From: Rubripirellula sp.
GTDB lineage: Bacteria; Planctomycetota; Planctomycetia; Pirellulales; Pirellulaceae
DNA length: 64,000 nucleotides
Reading direction: 5' to 3'
Assembly (NCBI GenBank): GCA_029245125.1
Contig: JAQWPZ010000017.1
Span: forward strand, 62,001-126,000
The translations under genes were made by a program, and so were the position numbers. The notes under the pieces were generated by a model. It did no database searches, was not told the origin of the DNA, and saw only the letters and a list, made by a program, of their open reading frames with translations. Shown here piece after piece: positions 37,401-44,417 of this stretch. Every line of letters begins with the position of its first letter. The first letter of the stretch is position 1.

Positions 37401-38389
37401 ACAATACCGCTGCACGACTCATCAGCCGACCTGGCGAAGCGATCTACAATGACGCGGGTGGTTTGGTGGAAGGTAATCAGCCGTTCCAAGTAGCGTGGCT
37501 GTCTTCCGCCGAGCACCGCGAAATGCTCAGTTCTATTGCTGGTCGTGATGAGTCATTTGTTGCAGCGCTTCCGCCTCCTGTTGTGTTCGAAGGTAACCGG
37601 CCCTGCCGGTGGACTTCGACCTTGGCAGCGGCGGCAATGTCCGATGACCAACGATTTGTTGGTCTATTGGGCGAGTCGGTGGAGCTTGGGCCGCCGATTG
37701 CACTTGAGCTATCACGCAACAATGGCCGTAACGTGCTGGTAATTGCTCCGTCGGATTCCCGGTCAGCCCTGATGGCGAGTGCCGTTGCTGGGCTGGCAAA
37801 ATCTGATCCCCGGCTTGAGGTTTTGTACTTCGATGGAAATCGAGTGGATGACAGTCCGTCCACTGCACCGTGGTTCGAAACAGCCGGCATTCAGGTTCAA
37901 ACGATCAAACCACGTGACTGTGAGCAGGAGATGCGGCGATTGGCCGAACTGATCGCAGAACGAGGAGACGAGTCCGAGGGAACAGCCCCCATTTTGCTAG
38001 TCATCGATCCGCTGGAACGGTTCCGTGACCTGCGACAGGACGACTCATTTAATTTTTCATTGGATGCTTCGAGCGGGCAAATCAGTGGTGCTGCTGCATT
38101 TCAGCAAGTGCTTCGTGATGGACCGGCCGCGGGTGTTTTTGTCTTAGTCATTTGTGGTTCCGCAGAAACACTTTCCCGATGGCTTCCACGGGCATCGCAG
38201 CACGACCTTGAGTTGCGAATTTTGGGGCAAATGAATCAATCGGATTCAGCGCTGTTGATCGATTCGCCGATCGCATCCGATTTGTCGGCGGCCACGATGT
38301 TGTTGTACGACGATTCAGACGGCCGGATTAGCAAATTCCGCCAAACAGATCTCCCCGATGCTGGTGCCGTGGCCAAGTGGTTAATGTAA
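34478..38389 (+). CDS. Large FtsK/SpoIIIE (EssC-like) ATPase with coiled coils and membrane hairpin
   Basis: A 1303-residue protein. Residues about 10-215 are long charged coiled coil; 228-283 hold two membrane segments (VALFVFVWAIVAFFVA; WLWMAAGIIPAGFLGF); 290-450 are a second coiled coil. Then come three ATPase-like modules. The first (about 510-770) lacks a P-loop. The second is active-looking, with Walker A G793-KTGSGKS and Walker B VVDEF (D900, E901), and an SSQS motif. The third (about 1075-1290) has a degenerate loop (APSDSRS) and a LLVIDP strand. Such tandem FtsK modules occur in type VII secretion ATPases (EccC/EssC) and DNA pumps. It is followed, with a 13-bp overlap, by a sulfatase gene. 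A secretion or conflict-related role is inferred. Confidence 0.85.
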   Translation: MKDSSVGPVGLFDNRRQQRLLDGLSDRFRSCVERQKDLQSQHAEELKNEGEQLTSMVDETTATCRRQRREMLAQWDRTEEELISGYESTVIKTRQELNRLAAKFRRKAGEETTTINHKVKSRREAVIEQYDNRKNQPGQQQQKEHREIDESLQPIHQHLEWGRALTIRRLDRLPDVDLNESPSKSISSHPPESVKESIETIGRLTRECEKTVNEMQAGAASKIVDSFYLPGGVALFVFVWAIVAFFVAPQPPWLWMAAGIIPAGFLGFSTYLILLWPLKRMTRRLYPEVERIFHAAEKCAAAGRVISSQEAAEMSADLITRRDSHIDATKRWKLEQLQELETVLKVEQEKARESLLATLETADNSYSKKAADVDQQMRTQADKVAGQIKQKIADTDHRSQTHREVSAERRHEHLQRLAVRLQDGVRRGLHQIEICQQRADIRFPDWADVAGGATPTGNLDFLPLGWLKVDERLHSFLRPPALTSGPGDGSDQAEASQDSDGILIDLPIPERMPVGLHRRLHSGVVIRAPQAQMNQAIELAHQILWRALTGAEPSRTKLTLIDPLGRGQHFTSFMALADHDPSLVGHRVWTTDSKIDERLGELSHHVEDVLQSSLRDRFERIEDYNELAGTMAEPYRVVAAVGFPEGLSRESYRHLKALLQSGLRCGIFTVLVCDEAKPWPADMPLPTGEKIVPLCLDEKGEWHLDLEGLKELPFVPAPAPPSALRGELIEQLGKAAISASKVEIPLQAILSADDEGNGNTDDGLGIVVGSQGANRSLCLQLGEGVRQHVLIAGKTGSGKSTLLHSIITSGAHHYRPDQLQFYLLDFKKGVEFKPYADLAIPHARVIGIESEREFGRSVLQRLDAELQQRGELFRSAGVQELGDYRTATGKTLPRIMLVVDEFQELFVRDDRLAGDCTMLLDRLVRQGRSFGMHVILSSQSLAGAYSLPRATLGQMAVRIAMQCSESDAALILSDDNTAARLISRPGEAIYNDAGGLVEGNQPFQVAWLSSAEHREMLSSIAGRDESFVAALPPPVVFEGNRPCRWTSTLAAAAMSDDQRFVGLLGESVELGPPIALELSRNNGRNVLVIAPSDSRSALMASAVAGLAKSDPRLEVLYFDGNRVDDSPSTAPWFETAGIQVQTIKPRDCEQEMRRLAELIAERGDESEGTAPILLVIDPLERFRDLRQDDSFNFSLDASSGQISGAAAFQQVLRDGPAAGVFVLVICGSAETLSRWLPRASQHDLELRILGQMNQSDSALLIDSPIASDLSAATMLLYDDSDGRISKFRQTDLPDAGAVAKWLM

Positions 38390-39864
38390 ATGATGTCAGT
38401 CAGCTGAGTCCACGCTTGGGGGGCGATATCGAGCGACTCGATCATGCTTACCGCTTTCATGGCTTACCAATCTTGGTGATCTCGCTTGTGATTGCCGCCG
38501 GGCTGAGCCTCAATAAAGAGCTCGCCGCAGCGGATCATCCAACCAATATTTTATTGATTACGTGCGACAATCTCGGCTACGGAGATTTGCCTTGTTACAA
38601 CGCAAAGTCAACGGTTGTTGCACCAAACCTTAGTCGTCTGGCTAGCGAAGGGGTGCGGCTCACGAACTTCTACACGGCGTCTCCCACGTGCACTGTTTCC
38701 AGAGCTTGCCTGTTAACCGGACGACTTCCCCAGCGACACGGACTGCAACGACAACTGCCTGGTGTCGAGGGAAATTATGGTGTTGGCTTGAATCAACAAG
38801 AACGACTGTTGCCGCAATTTTTAAAAAGTGGGACTCGTCCCTATGCGACCGGTTGTTTTGGGAAATGGAATATTGGTTTTGCGGCTGGTTCTCGGCCAAC
38901 AGAACGGGGCTTTGATGAGTTCGTGGGACATGCTTCGGGCAATATGGACTACTATCACCATCACTATCGCCAGCAACATGATTTGTATCGTGGGACAGTG
39001 TCTCGGGAGACAGAACATCTCTTTCGCGAGGGAGAGTATTCGACAGATTTGTTTGCTGATGCAGCGATCGATTTCATTCGGCGTCACGGTGGTAATGATC
39101 AACCCTGGTTTTGCTATTTGCCATTCAATGCTCCGCACTTTCCTTCCGCTGGAAATAAGCGGCCGGGCCAACCAACAAACTGGCAAGCACCCGATGATGC
39201 TTTTGAGGCTATCGGCCTTTCGCCCAGTGAGAAGGATCCTAGGAAACGTTACGAAGCGGTTGTGTTCGCTTTGGACCGCGCAATCGGTCGAGTGTTTGAA
39301 TCGTTGGAAATGTCTGGCCAGCTCAACCACACGTTCGTCTTTTTTATGTCTGACAATGGAGCGTTTCGACTCAATCGAAAAGGAATCGATGTGGGGCGTA
39401 ATGATCCGTTGCGGTCTGGGGGTGTGACCTGCTGGGAGGGTGGTTTGCGGGTCGCTGCTATGGCACGTTGGCCACGGCATATACCGGCTGGTTCAGTGAG
39501 GGATGAACCTTTTTGGTCTCCTGATCTTCTGGTGGCATGTCTCAAAATCGCAGGAGTCGATCGGTCAATCGATTTGCCGTCAGACGGTTCTGGTCTGATT
39601 TTGGATGGAAAGAATCCACTCCCTTTGTTGACCCAAGGAAGTAAGTCACCACATCGTTCGTTCTTCTTTGCGTATCGGTCTCACGCAGCAGTCCGCATGG
39701 GGCGTTGGAAAATTGTCCGCGAACGACCTACGGAGGCTTGGCAATTATTCAATCTAAGAACCGATCCGGGTGAGTCGACTGATCTCGCTGGGAAAGAACA
39801 CGATGTTTTGAATCAATTGGTTGCAGAATTTGATTCTTGGAAAGAAAAATTGGCCATGGAATAG
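38377..39864 (+). CDS. Sulfatase-family protein with altered active-site motifs
   Basis: A 495-residue protein from GTG 38377, overlapping the ATPase gene's end by 13 bp, which suggests translational coupling. A hydrophobic segment at about residues 30-52 is a signal anchor or a signal sequence with a long n-region; later GTG/TTG starts near 38470 are possible. The sulfatase fold is clear (NLGYGDLPCYN, NAPHFPS, MSDNGAF), but three key motifs deviate from the canonical sulfatase at 29384: the metal pair DD is D64-N65, the formylglycine site CxPxR is C105-T-V-S-R109, and GKWH is GKWN (N165). Cys and Arg remain. It may be inactive or act on a different ester. Confidence 0.85.
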   Translation: MVNVNDVSQLSPRLGGDIERLDHAYRFHGLPILVISLVIAAGLSLNKELAAADHPTNILLITCDNLGYGDLPCYNAKSTVVAPNLSRLASEGVRLTNFYTASPTCTVSRACLLTGRLPQRHGLQRQLPGVEGNYGVGLNQQERLLPQFLKSGTRPYATGCFGKWNIGFAAGSRPTERGFDEFVGHASGNMDYYHHHYRQQHDLYRGTVSRETEHLFREGEYSTDLFADAAIDFIRRHGGNDQPWFCYLPFNAPHFPSAGNKRPGQPTNWQAPDDAFEAIGLSPSEKDPRKRYEAVVFALDRAIGRVFESLEMSGQLNHTFVFFMSDNGAFRLNRKGIDVGRNDPLRSGGVTCWEGGLRVAAMARWPRHIPAGSVRDEPFWSPDLLVACLKIAGVDRSIDLPSDGSGLILDGKNPLPLLTQGSKSPHRSFFFAYRSHAAVRMGRWKIVRERPTEAWQLFNLRTDPGESTDLAGKEHDVLNQLVAEFDSWKEKLAME

Positions 39865-39974
39865 TTCGTTTGGTGCCCTGGTTTTCCTTTTTTGTGGACA
39901 ACTCTGATTGCGACTTCTGCTTCGCCAATCCATCGGTTGCTCCCTCAGTCCGATGGTTTTTGGTGGGTGCCACT

Positions 39975-40910
39975 TCAGCGTGAATCACGCGATTTCATTG
40001 GTTTGCGATTCACCAAATAGATTCCCACAGCGACACAACATCCTGCGAGTAATAACCAATGGGAATACGGATCACCTCGGAATGCCAGCGCGAATAGCAC
40101 GCCAAACAAGGGTGTGGCAAAGCCAAACACGGAAATTGCCGTCGCTGTGTGCCGGCGTAGCAAGGTTGCCTGAACAGCGAAGCAAATCCCCCCCACGATC
40201 AAGCCTTGGTACAGAAGTGCCAGGATGACTGGCGTGGTCCAGGCGGTGACATCGCTGCTGGGGATGCCCTCCACGAGAAAGCTGCAAATCACAAATAATC
40301 CGGATCCAAGCAGGTGATGCCAGAAGATAAATTTATTGGGCTCGACACGAGCGACGGCATATTTGGTGAAGACAATTTTGATGCCCAGGACGATAGCGCT
40401 CAGCAACATCAGGATGTCGCCAATCGTGGTTGGCGAGTCGACACTGGCATTCGTTGAGGCCGCCGAGTCGCCATGTCTCATCTGAAAAACAGTCAGTGCC
40501 ACTCCGAACGCGGCCAAGCCGATGCCACTCACTTTCCGTGGCGTCAGGCAATCCGCTTTCGTAATGAAATGTTCAATCAATGCGACCCAGCCAACGTAAG
40601 TGCTGATCATCAACACGGCATGGGAAGTGTTTGAATAATGAATCGCAAAGTTGAACAGTAAGATTTGAACAAGCAGCAGTAACGCCACTATCGCGGAGAG
40701 GCGGGCCTCATTGGCGTTCAGTTGCAGGGGTGATCGGCGTAGGCGACACCAAAGCCACATGAAAGCTGCTGCTAAAGCAAATCGAATCGCTGCCACCGCA
40801 ATCGGATTCAGCGTGTCTTCGGAGTACTTTACAGCGACTGCTATGCCGCCCCACAGCGCGGCGGTCATCAGCGAGAGAGAAGCCGCGGTGGCATCGAGGG
40901 GTTCTTTCAT
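39975..40910 (-). CDS. EamA/DMT family transporter
   Basis: A 311-residue membrane protein with about ten hydrophobic segments in two five-helix halves, the arrangement of EamA drug/metabolite transporters (ALWGGIAVAVKYSEDTLNPI; FATPLFGVLFALAFRGD). It likely exports a small metabolite or amino acid. It is convergent with the degenerate sulfatase and stands alone. Upstream on its own strand lies the 524-bp gene-poor stretch. Confidence 0.85.
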   Translation of the reverse strand: MKEPLDATAASLSLMTAALWGGIAVAVKYSEDTLNPIAVAAIRFALAAAFMWLWCRLRRSPLQLNANEARLSAIVALLLLVQILLFNFAIHYSNTSHAVLMISTYVGWVALIEHFITKADCLTPRKVSGIGLAAFGVALTVFQMRHGDSAASTNASVDSPTTIGDILMLLSAIVLGIKIVFTKYAVARVEPNKFIFWHHLLGSGLFVICSFLVEGIPSSDVTAWTTPVILALLYQGLIVGGICFAVQATLLRRHTATAISVFGFATPLFGVLFALAFRGDPYSHWLLLAGCCVAVGIYLVNRKPMKSRDSR

Positions 40911-41001
40911 GCCTCGATCTTAGTTGTCACCTGGGGTGTGCGGCCAGTGGTCCGTTTGAGTCAATTTTGGGTAACCCAGGTTCGTTGGGTGCGACACAAT
41001 T

Positions 41002-41027
41002 AACCACCCACCGACGGGTGTGGTTTT
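41002..41027 (+). other. Weak stem-loop with T tract
   Basis: The arms AACCAC and GTGGTT pair around an imperfect inner stem and are followed by TTTT. It is upstream of the EamA gene on the opposite strand, with no plus-strand gene ending nearby. It may be a terminator or chance. Confidence 0.3.
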
Positions 41028-41049
41028 CTCAGCCTTCATGGAGGGTTCG

Positions 41050-41229
41050 ATGGGTTTCGTTGCATTCGATCACAGAAGCGATCTGAACGATCGTGATTTT
41101 GGAATTGTTGACGGTGTCAGTCAGGCCATAAAGCGTTTGATCGGCAACGAGGTCAAACGAAGCGATGTCTCTCAACTCTCGCAATCGTGCAGCCGATGGG
41201 AGCAATCGGTGGCAAATTGGATCGGGTGA
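41050..41229 (+). CDS. Possible small hypothetical protein
   Basis: A 59-residue frame from ATG 41050, with GGAGGG four bases upstream. The product is soluble and charged, with no motif I know. It is the best candidate in the 524-bp stretch 40911-41434, where the overlapping frame 41165-41446 looks like a shadow. The rest of the stretch shows nothing else. Confidence 0.3.
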   Translation: MGFVAFDHRSDLNDRDFGIVDGVSQAIKRLIGNEVKRSDVSQLSQSCSRWEQSVANWIG

Positions 41230-41434
41230 TGAGGTTGCTGATGCTGGTTTGGAGCCTCGGCCACCGGTCGCGAAGATTGGTAATCAAGGTTTTCTTGAAT
41301 TGAACGCAGTGATCGCCCAGAGCGTATCGAAGCTCAAGTTATGGGCATGTTCTTGTTCAGCAACCACAACGGTAGCGTTCGCAAGTTTTGCTGCGAATCT
41401 TTGCAGGGTGTGGATTCATGGAGATGCGGTCAAA

Positions 41435-41845
41435 TCACTTCGGTGATGTTGCACTTGCAGAGGATGCTGCAAGCTCTTGCTGCGCCGTTCGAAGAACATT
41501 TTTCGGACTGAACGGCTTGACGAACACAGCCGAGATTCCCAGGGCGGTCCGCAGTAATGCTTGATCTAGTTCGTATGCTTTTCCGGTCACCATGAGGATT
41601 GGCGTTTTTGCAAAACGTACTGTTTTTCGTAGCCGTTGGCAGAGTTCGGATCCCGTCAGACCTGGCATCTCTTCATCGGTCACAATCAGGTCGAAATCAT
41701 GCTGCATGCACAGTTGCCAAGCGTCAGCCCCATCAACCGCAGTCGTTACCGAAAAACCTGCTGTACGTAAGGTGCGTTGCAGGACAAGGCGAAGGGCAGA
41801 TGAGTCTTCGGCGACAAGAATATGGCAAATTGATTGTTCCATCAT
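41435..41845 (-). CDS. Stand-alone response regulator receiver protein
   Basis: A 136-residue CheY-like receiver domain. Acidic residues at 13-14 (VAEDSS), the phosphoacceptor Asp57 (IVTDEEMPG), the switch Thr in LMVTGK and the conserved Lys in VFVKPFSP are all present. There is no output domain, so it acts through a protein partner or as a phosphorelay intermediate. No histidine kinase is encoded nearby. The start is one of two consecutive ATG codons (41845 or 41842), with GGAG just upstream. Confidence 0.9.
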   Translation of the reverse strand: MMEQSICHILVAEDSSALRLVLQRTLRTAGFSVTTAVDGADAWQLCMQHDFDLIVTDEEMPGLTGSELCQRLRKTVRFAKTPILMVTGKAYELDQALLRTALGISAVFVKPFSPKNVLRTAQQELAASSASATSPK

Positions 41846-42299
41846 GCTCCTCTACACCGGAACCTATCCCAGATGCTTCCTGCTGGTCGAGCCAATCACA
41901 GATTTTTCTTTGGATTTAATTTTTAGACTGCGTTCAAAGTCATGCAGTTGGATAATGTCGAGGTTCCGTGGCGGTAGCTGCGACTATGGTCGCTGATGCG
42001 AATCGAATCAGGTTGCCTGGGACTTGGGGGAGTGCATCACTGGTCTGGAAGTGCAGACTACTGCAACATGGGAAGCACGATGAAAAACTTAATCACCATT
42101 GCATTGAGCAAGTCGATGAAAAAGGAGCCCTGCCGCGCGCCGCACAACCGATCAGGTTTGGTCGGACCGAGGCCGATCACACGAACGCGCGGCAGGACGT
42201 AATCAATCGCTAGAGAGCTTTCGACTTTGATTTGCGAACACGCGCGACTGCCCAGGTAGCAGCGCAGACGGGTAGCCTAGAATCAGAAATCGAATCAGC
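41846..42299. other. Gene-poor stretch containing an inverted repeat
   Basis: These 454 bp between the receiver gene and the Cys/His-rich gene hold only small overlapping frames without motifs (for example 41968-42213). The one clear structure is an 11-bp perfect inverted repeat, CCTGCCGCGCG at 42129-42139 and CGCGCGGCAGG at 42186-42196, spaced 46 bp apart. No T tract follows, so a simple terminator is unlikely. Confidence 0.5.
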
Positions 42300-42737
42300 T
42301 CATGCCGAGATTGGCGGTCCACGGGGATGTGGGCAAGCATCCCAAAGCTCATGGGAGAGAACCGCGGACAGAACGGCTAATCGTTCCGGTCTGTCTGCTG
42401 ACGCCAGCGGAGGGAAGGAAATCCATTGGACGCCGACTGGGCAAGCGAGCGACTGGCAAGTTGCACACGAGTCAGAATCGTGTGGTAGTTCCTCGGGCTC
42501 GCTGCTGTGTTCTGGATTGGCCACTGCTTCACTGTGCAAGCAGCCGTGACCGCAGCTCGATGCAGTGTCGACTTTTGTTGTGACGCATTCCCCGCACGTG
42601 GCTACGTGCAACCAAGCTGGTGCGTGCCCGAAGGCAGCAACGATGCAAAGGATGGCAGCAAGAATGGGGCGGACGTATCGCACAGAGTTGGCGTTGTAAG
42701 CAGTATTCGTTGTCCGACCAATAGACGCTAGAAGCAT
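42300..42737 (-). CDS. Cys/His-rich secreted hypothetical protein
   Basis: The frame opens at a TTG (42788); ATG 42737 (145 aa) is the preferred start, and a GTG slightly downstream would give a tidier signal peptide (RPILAAILCIVAAFGHAPAW). The mature part carries clustered Cys and His (ATCGEC, CGHGCLH, HDSDSCATCQSL), suggestive of metal binding or disulfides outside the cytoplasm. Similar short Cys-rich proteins occur next to metal transport genes in planctomycetes, but none is seen here. The opposite-strand frame over the same bases looks like a shadow. Confidence 0.5.
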   Translation of the reverse strand: MLLASIGRTTNTAYNANSVRYVRPILAAILCIVAAFGHAPAWLHVATCGECVTTKVDTASSCGHGCLHSEAVANPEHSSEPEELPHDSDSCATCQSLACPVGVQWISFPPLASADRPERLAVLSAVLSHELWDACPHPRGPPISA

Positions 42738-42812
42738 TACGATGACTGAGTACGGTTGGTTCGTCAAGGCAACATTGAATTCAACCAAGCAGCAAATGCA
42801 ACGATTTTAAGT

Positions 42813-42858
42813 ACTTCCCCGCTCTACGCGTGATCACTTCCCCGCTCTACGCGGGATC
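42813..42858. repeat. Tandem 23-bp hairpin repeat, two copies
   Basis: Two directly adjacent 23-bp copies (42813-42835 and 42836-42858) differ at a single base. Copy 2 contains CCCGC-TCTAC-GCGGG, a hairpin-forming core; in copy 1 the mismatch shortens the stem. They lie between a Cys-rich gene and the tRNA region. There is no spacer between the copies and no cas gene, so this is not a CRISPR array. Confidence 0.85.
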
Positions 42859-43542
42859 GACGTGTCGAGACACACTGATTGTGTTAACCGAACAGCGCCC
42901 CGCCGCCCGCGAACTTGGATCAGGATGAAGTCTCGTTTGGGTAAGTAACTCGCGAAGCTGTGGCGTCCTGAGTAGATGGAAAGTCGCTCTCGCTGCAAGG
43001 CACCAGCCGAAGATCGTCCTGAAGTGGGGCTTGTAAGCTCCGATCGGTCAAATACTCGCAAAACGCGGAATTGTGTGGGTGCAAGATGAAAGGTCCTTCC
43101 GGCGACGATTCTTGAATCTCGCTGGATTTGCCTTTTTCCTGGAGGCTTCGGCATTCAGCAAGGTGATCTCTGCAGAGCGTCCTGGTCCTGTCGCGTTCTG
43201 ATTCAAAATCTCGCGCGGGATTTTGGCCGGTGGGACTTTGCCAGTGATGAGTTGCGGTAAAGAATTGCTCCGCGACAACTTGGGCGGGTTCCGGTCGCTA
43301 GTATTGCGGGATCGAAGTTTTGCTTTTCCACGGTCCCGGCAGGTAGTTACGCCCGCAGAGAGTGGCGAGAGCACAAACCGACAGGTATTTGCGTCACTTC
43401 GTAAGGTTTGGTGGATATGGGCATTTGAGCGTCTTTCTGTGTTCCAAAAGGGAATGTTCCCACCTGGGCTTCATCGAAAGTGTGCTCCGCCAACTGCGGC
43501 GAGACGCCGTTTGAAACGGCAGATTGCAGAAGAATCCAAAAG
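42859..43542. other. Gene-poor stretch between the hairpin repeat and tRNA-Asp
   Basis: About 680 bp with several overlapping frames on both strands, none with a domain or convincing start. A short palindrome (GCCGTTTGAAACGGC, 43506-43520) lies just past the 3' end of the tRNA on its strand and may help terminate it, but no T tract follows. I see no mobile element remnant that I can name. Confidence 0.45.
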
Positions 43543-43616
43543 CGACGCGGACGGGACTCGAACCCGCAACCTCCGGATCGACAGTCCGGGGCTCTAACCA
43601 ATTGAGCTACCGCGCC
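43543..43616 (-). tRNA. tRNA-Asp (anticodon GTC)
   Basis: A 74-nt cloverleaf on the minus strand. The acceptor arms GGCGCGG and CCGCGTC pair with one G-T wobble; the D arm is GCTC/GAGC with GG in the loop; the anticodon arm is CCGGA-CTGTCGA-TCCGG, giving GTC; the T arm is GCGGG-TTCGAGT-CCCGT. The discriminator base is G and CCA is not encoded. Protein-like frames across it on both strands are artefacts. Confidence 0.95.
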
Positions 43617-43887
43617 TTTGGGTTGGCTGGAAGTCAAAAGTATATCGCCGGCGGTTTCCCCCGCAAGTCCGGCCTGTTCGCAGATTGAACGACTCGACAA
43701 GAAGCGATTCTGAAGATGACGATTTTGGGGGTCGCGAGGGGGCGTGCGGGATTGCCTCGGTCTGGAAGGCACCCAGATCGGACCGGATCAGCTGATGAAA
43801 GCGTCGGTTTGACCTAGTCTTTTTTGGCGGGACGCTCGATTCCGTTGATTTCTCGGATGCGTACGCTGAAAACGGGTTTCCACTCCA

Positions 43888-44046
43888 ATGTTTGACCGCT
43901 ATTCATTCTCGACTTGGCTTTTTGACGCTTGGGGCGAGCTAACTCGGTACTTTGGCACGATGGACGAGACTCATTACGGGGTGTTGGCTGGGTGTGCCGT
44001 GCTATTTGGTTTTCTGTGCTTGAAAGGCACTGGCATCAATCGCTGA
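43888..44046 (+). CDS. Small membrane protein (52 aa)
   Basis: ATG 43888 opens a 52-residue frame with an aromatic-rich amphipathic N-terminus (FDRYSFSTWLFDAWGELTRY) and one membrane segment (GVLAGCAVLFGFLCL) ending in a short basic tail. The codon use looks normal for the region. There is no strong ribosome-binding site. It lies upstream of a 371-bp stretch without other genes. It resembles no family I recognise. Confidence 0.45.
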   Translation: MFDRYSFSTWLFDAWGELTRYFGTMDETHYGVLAGCAVLFGFLCLKGTGINR

Positions 44047-44417
44047 GCGAAATGGAGGCTAAAACCGGCGATCAGGTTTTGGCTGTTCCAAACTCCGTTC
44101 CCCCTGATTTCCCAAAAACGGTTGATTCGAATTCACTGGCGGGTGGGTGAGCATCCCTTCAAGGGCATGAAAAAAGCTTGTCATTGCGATCCCGCAAGAA
44201 CTCTTCGGTGGCCGGATCGATGGGCTGATTGGACATCGCCAATAGCGAAATTGGGTGATGGAGACGGCGGGTGGTATTTCCAGGACACCTTCTCCCCCAA
44301 TCCTCCTGCTCCCTCGGCAGTGGCAAAGAATTTGCACTCTCGCGGGTCACCGGTATCATTAGGCCGCAGCAGGTTGCCACGAGTTTCACCTTGCTTAATC
44401 CATAGGGGAGTCGAGCG
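44047..44417. other. Intergenic stretch with no supported gene
   Basis: These 371 bp contain overlapping small frames on both strands (for example 44059-44337, minus) that look like chance. No repeat, tRNA or clear terminator was seen. The promoter of the next gene probably lies near its 3' end. Confidence 0.4.

Noticed and set aside
42813-42858. Possible CRISPR array
   Set aside because: Only two copies, no spacer between them and no cas genes.
43223-43597. 124-codon plus-strand frame ending in GTRTRNLRIDSPGL
   Set aside because: The ending is the translation of the tRNA-Asp gene on the opposite strand; this is a known false frame.
43347-43772. 141-codon minus-strand frame containing VAQLVRAPDCRSGG
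   Set aside because: The motif is a well-known mistranslation of a tRNA gene and overlaps the tRNA-Asp call.
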